From Pseudozyma flocculosa PF-1 (Eukaryota; Basidiomycota; Ustilaginomycetes; Ustilaginales; Ustilaginaceae): a stretch of 64,000 nucleotides of DNA. This document shows positions 20,528-32,062 of the stretch, one piece after another. Within the stretch, counting starts at the first letter, position 1. Each line of letters begins with the position of its first letter. The notes beneath the pieces are model-generated. The model saw nothing but the letters and a program-made list of their open reading frames with translations. It was not told the DNA's origin and did no database searches. Made by a program: the position numbers and the translations under genes. The stretch covers positions 83,137 to 147,136 of the forward strand of contig NW_006920874.1 of NCBI RefSeq assembly GCF_000417875.1, read 5' to 3'.

Positions 20528-22043
20528 CTTGGCTGTCTTCGCGAGCAGTCAGGTAGCGCGAAGGGCGGGGTCGGTGGATCTGAGACAGACAGGGCAAGCC
20601 CCGAGTCGAGATGCAGCGAGAGAGCGTCGGCCCAGTCGAGCCTTGGCGTTCTGGCTGTGACAAGCGTCGCAGCTGTCGAGCGTCGGTCGGAACGGAGCGG
20701 AACCGGACGAGAGATTGCCGGAACCACGATGGAACAGCGGACGAAGCAGCGCAAGCGACGAAGGCGGCACTGTATTGCGTGAGTGCGTGCGGAAGGGCTG
20801 AAATCGACCACAAGGTGATGTCAATGGTGCGGGCGGTGCGGGTGGTGGTGGTAATGAGGCCAGGTTGCTGTGCGCCGATGCGGCGAAGGACCGCCCGCCC
20901 GCCCCCGGAGGTGCGAGGTCAGCAGTCCGCGTCCCGAAGCCCGCTCCAGCGGGGCCATTGCGGGCGTGATCTGACGCCCGCCCTGCCAAGGCTTCACTGT
21001 GAGCCACTCAACTGGCCCGCAAAACGCCCCGGCTTCGAACCTGAACGACAGCACCACATTTGTGGCCTTGTCTTGGCCCTCAATCGGGGCCAGCTTCGCG
21101 GCCTCAGTCTTGTCCCGATGTGAGAGGCCGCATTTGCGGCCTCAGTCTGGCCCGACTGTGAGAGGCCGCATTTGCGGCCTCGCTTCCACCCTTTTTAGAG
21201 AGGCCGCGTTTGTGGCCTCAATCCGACTGCGCTGCCAGAGGCCGCGTTTGCGGCCTTAGTTCTGACCTCGTTGAGAGGCCGCGTTTGCGGCCTCGGCTTT
21301 GCCCCGTTGAGAGGCCGCAAATGCGGCCTCAGTTTGGCCTCAGAACAGCGCTGCGCCGTCCCTGCTTTGGCTGCTCTGCAGCGCCGTGTTTCTGGCCTCG
21401 TACTGGCAGCGCCTCTTGCGCCGCTCTATTGGTCCAGCATCACAAAGAGTATCTCACACGTGCTCAAGCCGGTCTGTTTAGCACACGACCACCTCCTCTG
21501 GGGCCGTCTTCTGGCACCTGCCGAGCTTAGTACGTCTTTCCTCAACTTTCTTCTGCATCGGTCTGTCTGTTGCCGCCGAGCCTTCACGACGCCTGGTTCG
21601 AGCAAGCTGATGTTGGTGATGTGCAGCTGTGTCCGCTGCCTCTTCTCCAGCCGATCCGAAAGGGCTTAGCTGCGGGATATCAGAGTGGTCTGATGGTTCG
21701 AGAGCGAGCTCGAGATGTGGAACAGGTCGATGGTGCCCTGAGAGGCGATGGCGAGGCCGGCTCGACCCGACTCCGCCTCACAGCCACAAAGCAGTCAAAG
21801 AAGCTTGTTTCGCCATCCTCTGCGCAAGCAGCTTCACTGATCAGCGTCAACGGCAGGAGCTGCGTGAGATCAGCTCGGCGAGTCGGTGTCGGCGAGCAGC
21901 AGCGGCGCGCAGATAGCAAATCACACCTTCTCTCCGGATTGAGGGGTTCAAACGGCATCGCAGCATGACATTGTCCAAGATCGTCAAGTCGTTCGATCGG
22001 TCGATAGGTACATCAGGAAAGGGCGGCAGCACCGACTCGGCGC
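20528..22043. other. Intergenic, no gene seen, contains palindrome array
   Basis: Apart from the 38-bp-period palindrome array at 21.05-21.33 kb, this stretch shows only GC-driven frames. Confidence 0.5.
21048..21330. repeat. 38-bp-period array of eight 20-bp palindromes
   Basis: Six good copies of GAGGCCGCATTTGCGGCCTC or close variants (middle ATTT, GTTT or AAAT) start at 21124, 21162, 21200, 21238, 21275 and 21311. Two degenerate copies lie in register at 21048 and 21086. Spacing is 38, 38, 38, 38, 38, 37 and 36 bp. The 16-18 bp between palindromes vary more but keep a loose TCTGNCCCGNTGTGA character. Each palindrome can form an 8-bp GC stem with a 4-nt loop. Confidence 0.9.
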
Positions 22044-22873
22044 TCACTGCGGCTGGGCGTCAATGTTGCCAGTCCAGGCCTTGTTGAACGCCAGGTCAGC
22101 GACGGTGCCGGGGTTGGGGCTCTGAGGGTCGTAGCTGAGGCGCAGGAACGAGTCGGCCTCGCCCGGGTTGCCCTGGATCGTGTAGCGGTAGCCGCTTCCG
22201 CTCTTGCCAAAGGGGAAGCCGTAGGTGTCGGTGCCCGAGGGTGCGGGACCGGGCGTGGCCTTTCCGAGGAAGTCGATGACGTGGTAGTTGAAGAAGCTGT
22301 TCAAGCTGAACTGGAAGGACGAGTGCTTCGAGGGCGCGCCGTCGATGAAGTTGCAGGGCTTCGAAACGATCCGCTCGTCATTGCCGGTCAGCGAGGTGGC
22401 AGTCAGGCAATAGCCGGGCGCCTTGCGGGAGGCGATGTACCTGTGGACGGACGGAGGCGTAGCGAAAGGGGTAGGTAGGCCGGGTCGAGCGTCAGCCTCG
22501 TGTTCAGCCGCACCTCTGCGCGCTCGGAGAGCAGGACGGCCACTCACCCGCTCTGCACGAGCGAAGAGCCCTTGCCGTAGCCCTCGGGGATGGTCGTCTG
22601 GCAGCTGACAAAGTCGAAGAGTTCTGGCTCGTTGCTGGGCTGCAGGTACTGGAATCCGTCGGCGGTGCGGTGGCCCTGGAACGTGGCAAAGACGGCGGGG
22701 TACTTGTCGGTGTAGATCGTCACTCGGGTGCTGTCGACGTTGAAGCCGATGGGGGCGGTGCCGATGATCTGGCAGCCGGCGGGAGCGGCCGAGGCGAGCC
22801 CGGCATTGGAGACGAGCGCGCCGGCTGCAATGGCGGCGACGGCGAGGGTGGAGCTGACGAGAGATGCGGGCAT
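22044..22873 (-). CDS. Secreted protein, paralogue B (candidate effector-like)
   Basis: A predicted 240-residue secreted protein. Exon 1 is 22873-22548 and exon 2 is 22440-22044, separated by a 107-nt phase-2 intron (GTGAGT...CCACAG). The N-terminus MPASLVSSTLAVAAIAAGAL begins a signal peptide ending near LASAAPAG. The mature protein contains FQGHRTADGFQYLQPSNEPE, YIASRKAPGYCLTATSLTGN and IVSKPCNFID. Its four cysteines match those of paralogue A at 5.0-5.8 kb, and the intron position is identical. A TATAAG box lies about 100 bp upstream. The function is unknown. The two copies probably arose by a duplication that is now separated by about 16 kb of repeat-rich DNA. Confidence 0.88.
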
Positions 22874-24140
22874 TGTGGGCGATTGCAGCTGTGCAAAGGG
22901 TGGGATTAGGATGTCTGGAGAAGTTGTTGGTGGATGGGGGAAGACTTTGCCAATTCCGCTCGACCTGCCTGCTTATAACCCCCTCGCGCAGAGGTCTGGT
23001 CGCCCGATGTGGTCCCGGACGCCTGGCTCAGCAAGGCAAGCCCCAGCCGGCGGCGCTGAAGCGCCGAGGAGAGCCGTACAGAACAGCCGCACCGGCACGA
23101 GTCAGGTAGTGCCAGCAGCCACAGTACTGCGGGGTTGCAAGCGTGACCGGCGGCCTGGATTGCCTCGCACTGGATGGAGCTCCTTCGGTGAAGAGCCGCC
23201 CCGCCGCTTCGGTCCGAACCCAAGGAGTCGGACGGCCAGGACCGCCGGTTGAGCGGATGTGGCCATGTGAGACACGCTGATGCTTGCTGCTCGTGTGGCC
23301 AACGCCGGATCTCCGGATCTCCAAACCAAGCCGGGGCAGGTTCGGGCCGATGGTGCAAAGCGGGGTCGACTCCAGACGAGGAGAAGCCGGCGGAGGCTTT
23401 GGCAGTGGAGGTAGAAGCACGGGGGCTAAACTCCACTTCTCGGGCCGAAGCAGCTGCAGGAACCCTTCGGATGTCGGACGCACGGCGCAGATCCGCGGGC
23501 CGCATCCGACCACGTACAGATAGAGCCAGCGCTGGCCACGCGACGAGCCGCGGAGTGTCGGGTCAAGCCAGGCCGAGGCGAGCACCGCTTCTCGTTCTCC
23601 CCATCGTCCGCGAGCTGCCGTCGTAGGCCGGCCATGCATCCGTCGAGCTTCAGATCGCGACCGGCGTGCAAGCAGGTGCAGCGCAACGTCGGCGGACGAC
23701 GTCGCAGCTCCGACGTCAGCCCGGCAACAGGCTGGCTGCGACTCGCCCGACTCCATGGGCCACTCCTTCGCCTCGTCCTCCCTGGCTTTTCTAGAGATCT
23801 ACAGCCCGCACTCGAGCGGGACAGTACACAAAGGATGTTCGACTGGGACGAAAGGGGCCGCGGGGTCGAAGGAGAAGGGGGACGGGTGGATCGGAAACGG
23901 GCGACAGGAGGGGCGCAGGCAGGGAAACCTCTGCTCGCAATAATTTCGGAAGTCGGAGGCCAGAAATGTGGTCGAGTGGAGGTTGGCCGCTCAGAGGACG
24001 CCGGGCTCGCTCGCTCCCTGCCTGCTCCCCACCACCACCACCACCGCCCCCACCACCACCACCATTGACCCGAGCTCGACTTTTTGGGCGACACAGCAGC
24101 AGCAGCAGCACCAGGGAAGTCGGAGAAGAAGCAGGACAAG
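22874..24140. other. Divergent intergenic region
   Basis: Promoter space between secreted paralogue B (minus) and the tRNase Z fusion gene (plus). A CCACC/CCACCACC tract at 24030-24064 and a CAGCAGCAGCAG tract lie in the presumed leader of the plus-strand gene. No gene was seen. Confidence 0.5.
22972..22977 (-). promoter_or_regulatory. TATA box of secreted paralogue B
   Basis: TATAAG on the minus strand, about 100 bp before the ATG at 22873, in otherwise GC-rich DNA. Confidence 0.55.
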
Positions 24141-27100
24141 ATGGCACCGCCACGCATATCCCTCAAGTTCCTCGGCACGTCGTCGATGCCGAATGCCACT
24201 CGCAACTACTCGAGGTGAGTCCGCCATCCCCTCGGATACGACGGGACGAGGGCTATCGCCTATGTATGCCCACTCATCACTCCACATTATATCGCCCTCT
24301 CTCCGTCGACGAGCGAGTAGTCTGCTGGTCAAGGTCGACAACCACACCGTCATGGTGTAAGTGCCCCCTTCCCTTGCCCTCCGACCTCGACTCAGGCTCG
24401 AGTAGGCGATGCGACCGCGCGCTGGCATACGCTCACGCTTACACTCACGCCCTGGCCCACGCTCTCCTCGTCGTCGTGTACGATTGCCTCGCCTCCTTCA
24501 AAGCGACTGCGGCGAATCGACGCAGCGTCAATTCCAGGCCCGTTACATCGGCGGAGACGAAAAGATGGCAAACCTAAAGACTATCCTCGTCACCCATCTC
24601 CATGCTGATCGTGAGTTGTGCCGCCGCCCCATCCCGCCCCTCCGGGCGACCATCATCCATACCACCTCGATTCGGCAAGATGCGAACGCCAACGAAGTGG
24701 CCGCTGATGCATGGCCCTGCGACGGCGGCGCATTGACCGCTCGTCCGACCACTCTCACCTGCAGACGTGCTCGGCATTGTGCCGCTCCTCATGTCCATGA
24801 TGGGTCCCTCGGGCACCGCTGCCAGCGCCAGCGACGTGAGTACAGTCGCCGCTCGTCTGCCGCACTGATCTGTTGGCCTTCTGGTCGCTCACGATGTGCT
24901 CTCCGACCTCTTCGCTTGCCATTCTCATCATCATCACCTTCTTTCTCGACCTTGTGCAGGCTCCTAGGGTCGAGATCTTCGGTCCTCGCGGCCTGCGCGC
25001 CCTCATACGCACCACACTGACGCTGTGCTACTCCAAGCTGAGCGGAAAGTATGTCGTGCACGAGCTCACCTGGCCTCGGCCCGACACCCACACCAGCGCT
25101 AGCGGCGGCTCCATCCCGACATCCCTGCTCGACGAGCCAGATCGACCGATCCCCGCCCTCCCGCCGCACGAGAGCGAGTTGCCCGGCCGCGACATCCCGA
25201 TGGAGCTGGGTCCAGCCGCCTGGACCCGCTTCACCAGCTTCAAGGCGCACGGCCAGTGCCCGCGGGTGCACATCAGCGCTGCGCCCATCACTCACCGCTG
25301 CCCGACGCTCGGGTACACGTTTGAAGAGGAGTGGGCCACGTCGCCGCTCGACGCCGCCGTCCCGGAGCTGCTCAAGGCCAACGCTCAGGCGCTCCTCGAC
25401 GAGCGCAACATCCGCAACCCGCTCTCGCTCCTCCCACGCCTCACCCAGCAACGCGAGTCGATCCTCCTGCCGGACGGAACCATGCTCCACCCGCCGCCCC
25501 TCGATCTGCCCGGTCGCAAGGTCACCGTCCTGGGCGACACGTCGGACGCCACGGGCGGACTCCTCGACGGCCTCGCGGGAACCGAGGCAAAGGCACGCGG
25601 CATGGCGGCGCTTGCACGCGGCTCCGACGTGCTCGTGCACGAGTCTACCAACATCGCGCTGCCCGCTGCGCTTACAAGGGACGGCAAGGCCGAGTCAAGA
25701 CCCCAGGCCATGGTCAAGGCGGCTGAACGCGGCCACTCTACGCCGCAGGGCGCCGGCGCGTTTGCGGCACTGGTACGTGCCGGCTGCCTCATCCTCAACC
25801 ACTTTTCGGTGCGGTACCCGGCACCACCACACTACTTGCTTGGCAAGCAGATCGGCGGCCCCAACGACGATGGAGCATCGACGACCGCGAGCGGAACTGA
25901 GCGCAACGGCAGTGGTCCAGGAGGCGCGGGTCCCGGCGCGGCGAGCAAGCAGGGGCCGAGGCAGCTCGGCGAGCCCGAGCGGAGGAGCCTGGTGATGCGC
26001 GAGTTCGAGTCGCAGGCTGCCGAGAGCTGGCGTGCCGCCGCTGCTGCCGGCGAGGGCGGGAGCGGGGGCGCCATGACGACCGACGCCGATGTCCAGCCCG
26101 GCTTCGAGGTCAAGGCAGCGTACGACGGCTTCGTCTACGATGTCCCGCCCAGACCGAGGGTGGCGTCCCGCCACGTCCCCTTCTCGCGACCAGGAGAGAC
26201 GTGGCACGCCGACCCGCCGCACCCTGCCGCCTTTTCGACGGCGAGCTACGCCAGGAGGAGCAGCAAGAAGGCTTCGGCCAGGGCGGTGGTCGCTACCACC
26301 CCTGCGGCAGCCAAGTACCAGAGCCGAGACGGAGACTGGGACCCTTCGCCGTACCTGCTCGACGATGTGACAAGACGCGAGGCGCACGCCGTCGTGCTGC
26401 TCAACTCGCCCATCGGCGACGTGCAGAAGCGGCATCTTGTGCGCATCTGGGAGACGGCCAAGTACCGCCTGTGCGCGGATGGGGCGGCGAATCGGCTGGT
26501 CGAGGCGTTCGGGTACGACTGCTTCGTCAAGGGCACGCGCGACCAGATGCCGCTGCCGCACGCCATTGTCGGCGACCTCGACTCGGTGCGGCCCGAGGTC
26601 AAGTCCTTCTTTGCAGAACAGGTGAGTGACCCGGACAATCGCTGGCGGTGCGCACTCGAGCGTCTGACCTGACCGTCCCGCCCCCTCCTCCATCTGCCTT
26701 CGCGCATGCAAACCTTCTTACCACGACCATGACAGGGCGTCGAGATCCTGCTGCGGCCATCGCAGTATGCGACCGATCTGCAAAAGTGCATCCAGGCCGT
26801 CGAGGACCACGAGGCAAGCGCAGCCGGGGACGGCGCGAGGAGCTCAGAGCTGGTGCTGCTCATCTTTGGCGGGCTCTCTGGCCGTTTCGACCAGAGCGTG
26901 CACACGCTGCACGTGCTGTGGCAGCTGGCACCGGGTGCTGCGGATCTGGGAGGCGTCGAGGACCCGAGCGAGACCGAGGCGGCGGCGAGCGACGGGCGCG
27001 GAGGCAAGCTGCGGAAGCGGCGGCGGACGTACGTGGTGGGCGACGGCAGCATGGCGTGGCTGCTGTCGCCGGGCAAACACCGGCTGCGGATGTCGAGGGC

Positions 27101-27341
27101 GGTGATGGGCAAGACATGCGGCCTCCTCCCCCTCGGCGTAGGCAACGCCGGTGCAAGAATCTCGACAAAAGGGCTCGAATGGGACCTCGAGGGCGAGCCG
27201 CCATCGACGCTGGGCGGCTTCCTGTCGACGTCCAACCACCTCGCCCACCCAGACGGCGAGGTCGAGGTCGAGACAGACCAACCCGTCTACTGGACCGTCG
27301 AGCTCAAGCAGCAGGCCGGCGTGCTGGAGGAGGAGGAATAG
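24141..27341 (+). CDS. tRNase Z fused to thiamine pyrophosphokinase
   Basis: Six exons (24141-24214, 24321-24356, 24504-24610, 24765-24835, 24960-26621, 26736-27341) give 851 residues. Residues 1 to about 497 are a short-type tRNase Z, the enzyme that trims tRNA 3' trailers. The evidence is LKFLGTSSMPNATRNYSS, DCGESTQRQF, the metal-binding HLHADH at 68-73, LGDTSDATGG near 288, VHESTN near 323 and NHFSVRY near 377. From about 555 to the end is thiamine pyrophosphokinase, which makes thiamine diphosphate from thiamine and ATP. Its evidence is CADGAANRL near 603, VGDLDS near 633 and QYATDLQK near 660. One uninterrupted exon spans the junction. No in-frame methionine lies between about 26075 and 26546, so the second enzyme cannot start separately from this exon. 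Both sets of key residues look intact. A linker of about 60 basic, low-complexity residues joins them. Confidence 0.9.
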
Positions 27342-28514
27342 ATTCAAGATTGCCAAGGGCGGGCGGGGCCGATACGAGGTGCTACGGTGGCATGGGACGG
27401 CGACGACGACGACGAGACTCGTCGCTCACCTCGACGACGAAGGTCGCGGATGCTTTCGGACGAAAGCGGCAAGCGGCAGCGGCGGCCAGCAGCGACCCTC
27501 GCTCGCCTCTGAGCAAGCCAGCCTGCCTGCCTGCCTGCCTGCTGGCGCTTGCTGGGGGGGCGCTGCCTGGGCCTGCGCATGGATCACCCACCTGGCTCTG
27601 CGGCCGCCCGCTGGTGGGTGTGCGTTTGCGTTTCGTTCCTTCTTTCCAGCGCACCGCACCTGCAAGCGAGGGGCAGCGCCCTGCCCGTGTGCAGGCAATT
27701 CAAAGTCCAGGCGAGCTGGAAATACAAAATGCACGCCAGGGGAGGGCGTTTGAATAATGCAGGCAACGGCATGGGCCAATTCAAAATTCCAAGCTGGAAG
27801 GAGCGAGCGGACGTGCACGGGCGCCCGGGCGTTGGCCCAGAGCAGGCAGGCTGCTTTCAGGTCGAGCCCAGGCGAGCTCAGGCCAGCCCCATGAGAGGGA
27901 GGCAGAGACACACACGCTCGCACCCACACGCACGCACGCACCCACGCACGCACGCCCTCTCTGACCAGAGCGCGAAGACGGCGAGGGCAGGCCAAGGGCA
28001 AGGGCAAGGGCAAGCAGGCCAGCAGGCGAGGCGTCGAGCGGGCGCCCTCTGGCTTGCCTCTGCGTGCCTCTGCTGGTCCGTCTCTGCCTGGCTGGCTGGC
28101 TGGCTCCCAGGCCACTTCGCTCGCCGCCAGAGCGCTGCGCTGCGCCGCGCCCAACACCGACCCCGCCTCCCTTCCTGCACCACCATCCCCACCGCCCGCA
28201 CACCCACCTCTTGCCTCACCTCACCTTGCCTCCGTCTCCCCTCTCTTCGACCCGGTCACACCCTCGTCACCCAAATTGCACCGCCCCGCACACGGTACGA
28301 CTGCTGTTGCGACAATCCAGCACATCCGTCTCGTCGCAGAGACCTCGTCCTTCTCCGACCCTCGCCCCACCCCGCCTCGTCTGTCCGCTCGACCGACAGC
28401 ATCTCTCTCGCCGACCGCCGACCACCGACGACACCTCCGGCGAAGCCACACTCTTTAGCGCCCTTGCCCTCTCCCCCTCGCCCATCGCCCGTCATTCCGC
28501 CAACACACTCCAAC
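27342..28514. other. Intergenic, no gene seen
   Basis: Contains a GCCTGCCTGCCTGCCTG tract near 27520, an ACACACGCTCGCACCCACACG purine/pyrimidine tract near 27910, and a long C-rich leader with CCACC units before the septin gene. The frames here are compositional. Confidence 0.5.
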
Positions 28515-30171
28515 ATGGCTTCCCGAAGGCGTGCTGCCAAGAAGGGCGTCTCCTTCTGCCTCATGGTCGTCGGCGCCAGCGGTACCGGTGCGTCTTCAGC
28601 AATGGCTCAGCAACCGCTCCTCGGAGCTGATCGACCCCGTCTTCGCAGCACAGAGCGACTGACCCTCTCTGCTCTATACTATCCCTCCTTCCGCTGCCTC
28701 TCTGCTCTATACTCCTGGTTGCTGTCGTCCTTGATGCTGCTGCCGCTGCTGCTCCGTCCCGCTTCCCGACCAATAGGCAAGACCACGTTTGTCAACACCC
28801 TCTGCGAGTCCGAGGTCATTGGCCACAAGATCTCCGACAACCCCGAGACGGCCCACATCGAGGAGGGCATCCGGATCAAGCCCGTCCACGTCGGTGAGTT
28901 CCGCGCATGGCGCTTTGGCTTCACTAATCAGCTTCATGCTCAGCCCCTCCTCTGACCCTCTCTTCTGTCCGCCCTCTACCCCTCCGTAGAGCTCGACGAG
29001 GATGGCATGCGCATCGGCCTCACCATCGTCGACACGCCTGGGTTCGGCGACAACATCGACAACGAGTATGCGTGAGTCTCGGCTGCTGTCGCCGCTACTT
29101 CTTCGACCGCCCGCCAACATTCGGCCGCACAAGCAGCGTCCAGACCATCGACTGACACTTGCCACCGCCGTTTCCCCATTCACTCTCCCGTTTGCCACCT
29201 GCCAGCTTCTCCGAGATTGTCGGCTTCCTCGAGCGCCAGTACGACGACATTCTCGCCGAGGAGTCGCGCATCAAGCGTAACCCGCGTTTCCGCGACAACC
29301 GTGTCCACGCCTTGCTCTACTTTATCACGCCCACCGGCCACTCGCTGCGCGAGATTGACATTGAGCTTATGAGGAGGCTGAGCCCGAGGGTCAACGTCAT
29401 CCCCGTCCTCGGCAAGGCCGACAGCATGACCAAGACCGAGAGGCAGGCGTTCAAGAAGAGGGTGAGTGGCGCAGGCGGCACCGGCGGCGGCGGCGGGCAT
29501 GCATGCTCTGCAGCTGCTTGATCGGCGACAGCAGCACGAGGGCGTCGACTGACCCCACTCCCTGCCTCGTCTCATGCCCGATCCCCAACACTACTCTTGC
29601 GTCGCCCGCACCTCTGCAGATCATGGAGGACATCGAGCACTACGGCATCCCGGTCTACAACTTCCCCTACGACGTCGAGGAGGACGACGAGGAGACGATC
29701 GCCGACAACTCGGAGCTGCGCGCGCTGATGCCGTTCGCCATTGTGGGCTCCGAGGAGGAGGTGGTGGTCAACGGCGAGCCTGTGCGCGCCCGGCGATACC
29801 CGTGGGGCATCGTCGAGGTCGACAACCCGGCCCACTCGGACTTTGCGCGCCTGCGCAGCGCGCTGCTCAACACGCACCTGACCGACCTCAAGGAGATCAC
29901 GCACGACTTCCTCTACGAAAACTACCGTACCGAGAAGCTTTCGAGGACGGTGCACAGCGACTACGCCGACACGTCGATCCCCGGCGAGGAGCTGGCCAAC
30001 CAGAGCGTGCGGTTGAAGGAGGAGCAGCTGCGGAGGGAGGAGGACAAGCTGCGCGAGATCGAGCTCAAGGTGCAGCGCGAGATCCAGGAAAAGAGGCAGG
30101 AGCTGCTCGCAAAGGAGGAGAGCCTGCGAAACCTCGAGTCGCGACTGGCGGCCGCCTCGGCCAACGAGTAG
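28515..30171 (+). CDS. CDC11: Septin, Cdc11 type
   Basis: Five exons (28515-28587, 28777-28893, 28990-29071, 29206-29461, 29620-30171) give 359 residues. Septins are GTP-binding filament proteins of the bud neck and septum. The P-loop GASGTGKT is at 20-27 and is split by intron 1. DTPGFG marks G3 and GKADSMT is the G4 motif. YPWGIVEVDNPAHSDF is the septin-unique region. The last 60 residues (RLKEEQLRREEDKLREIELK onwards) form a coiled coil. The signature RNPRFRDNRVHALLYFITPT and the early start MASRRRAAKKG point to the Cdc11 class rather than Cdc3, Cdc10 or Cdc12. Four introns interrupt the first half, all GTGAGT or GTGCGT. The class assignment rests on motif recall; the septin identity is certain. 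Confidence 0.93.
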
Positions 30172-30904
30172 GCCGCCAGGCCCTCGCGCCCCGATCACGA
30201 GGAGCGGCACCGGCAGCGCTGGCCGGCGACCAGTCAGGCAGACGAGCGGATGGACAGACGGGCTTGGTGTTCCACTGCCTCCGAGCGCGAGGCCTTTGCG
30301 CCGCTTCGCCGCTTACCAACCCGGACCAAGGCCCACGGAGGCCCGCGACGCATTGCCCCAGCCGCAGAAGGACCCCTCTTGTCGCTCCGTCGTGCGGCCG
30401 CTGCTCCTCTGAGTCGCCCCTTTTCAGGATGCCATCTTCTTTTGCGACGGAGGTCCGCTCGCCGCCTCCGTTTCTGTCCTGTTGTAGCCCCATCTTTGTC
30501 TCTCTTTCGATTGTCAACTGAATACCGATTCCGCTGGGCCATGCTGCTTCCGCCGTTCCGCCTGCATCGAGCATTGCGGACGGCGGACGGAATGGGACGA
30601 GATGGGTTCGACGGAGACGGCGGTTGAGCATCGGGACGCGGCCGGGCGGCCGTGCGGGACCAGGCCTAGCAGGCAAGCCAGCCTGTGGCTTGCTCCACAT
30701 TAAGATTGCGCCGCCCTGGCCCTGGCCCGAGGCCCACGCTTTGTTTCAAGATTTTTTCGCTCCGCCGGACCGCTCGCGCCTTTGCTTCCGGGCCACCACC
30801 CCTCCTCGTCGTCTTGCCGCGGACACCGCCTGCACATACCCTACGTTCGACACTTTGATACCACAGCCGGCAGCTATTTCAACGCAGCGTCGGAAAGAGT
30901 CAAG
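30172..30904. other. Intergenic, no gene seen
   Basis: 3' flank of the septin gene and promoter of the Fap7-type kinase. Frames here have no domain. Confidence 0.5.
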
Positions 30905-31818
30905 ATGGTCCGCAGGTGAGCCTCTCCGCCATGCAGCCGTGCACTGGCGCCTGCGCTCGCTCGTCTCGGCCCGTGGCAACTGACAGGTCCCAGGACCTCC
31001 TCCTCCTCACCACCACCACCACCATGACCATTCGCCCTCGCCACCGACAGCTACCCAAACATCGTCATCACCGGTACACCAGGGACGGGTAAATCGACGA
31101 CGTCGTCGCTGCTCTGCTCGCTCTACGCGCCGTCGGACGGGACGCCGGCGGCGCTGCGGCAGATTGACGTGTCGGCGCTGGTCAAGTCCGAGGGCTTCTA
31201 CACGCACTACGACCAGGAGTGGGATACGTACGAGGTCAACGAGGATGCCGTCCTCGACCACCTCGAGCCGCTCACGGGCAACCGTGCACCCGAACCGCTA
31301 AACGAGGCAGAGGAGCAGCAGCAGCAGCAACAAGAGGATGTAGAGGGAGAGGGAGAGGCACGCGGCGGCCTGGTGCTCGATTGGCACACTTGCGATCTCT
31401 ACCCGGAACGATGGGTCGATCTCGTCGTCGTGCTCCGCTGCGACCATGCCGTTCTGTGGCAGAGGCTGGAGAAACGGTGAGTGTGCCCCCACGCCGCCCT
31501 CCTTCCGGGACCTAGTCCCACCGATCCGATCGATTCCCCGCTGGCTCGGTCCTTGCCGTCGCAGACCACCAGATAGCTAACACCGCGACCGCCTACCACT
31601 TCCGTCCCCTCCCGGCCTGCAGCGGCTACACGCTCAAGAAGATTCAGGAGAACAACGAGGCGGAAATCATGGGCGTCGTGCTCGACGATGCGCGCTCCTC
31701 GTACCCGGCCGAGGCCATCGTCGAGCTGCGCTCTCAGGAGAGCGGAGACGTCGAGGACAACGTCGAACGCATCATCCAGTGGATTCACGCCTGGCGCAAG
31801 GACCGCGGTCTCGAGTAG
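30905..31818 (+). CDS. FAP7: Fap7-type adenylate kinase (ribosome assembly factor)
   Basis: Three exons (30905-30915, 31051-31476, 31623-31818) give 210 residues. The first exon is only 11 nt (M-V-R plus part of a serine). Fap7/AK6 is a nuclear adenylate kinase and ATPase needed for late maturation of the small ribosomal subunit. The nucleotide loop ITGTPGTGKSTTSS lies right after exon 1. The family signature LDWHTCDLYPERWVDLVVVL is present, as is the C-terminal IQENNEAEIMGVVLDDA. Relative to the usual size (about 175-200), it carries an insertion between these motifs, made of a glutamine run encoded by CAG/CAA repeats and an acidic/glycine tail. Intron 1 contains a CCACCACC tract. The identification is firm. 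Confidence 0.93.
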
Positions 31819-32062
31819 ACGCTGCCTCCCGCGCGCGCGCGCGCCCACACACACACGCACACGCCCTGGCCCCTACACGCTTTCCCTCTTGGCCTGTCCC
31901 GACTCGAACGAAGCACCAGCAACAGCAGCAGCAGGACGTCATACTCGATATATCCCCCCGTCTAATCCGACAATCTTTAATTGCAGCACAGCAGCAGACG
32001 ACGGACGGGACATGGCGAGAGGAGAGAGGGGTGGCGGAGCTGGGCTGGGCGGACCGAACGGA

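Noticed and set aside
21048..21330. CRISPR array
   Set aside because: The repeat-spacer geometry is suggestive, but spacers share a consensus, the genome is eukaryotic and no cas-like gene is present. It is reported as a palindromic satellite instead.
26653..27757. Separate arginine-rich plus-strand frame over the kinase exon
   Set aside because: It is a shadow of the thiamine pyrophosphokinase exon in another frame; only the annotated frame carries the enzyme motifs.
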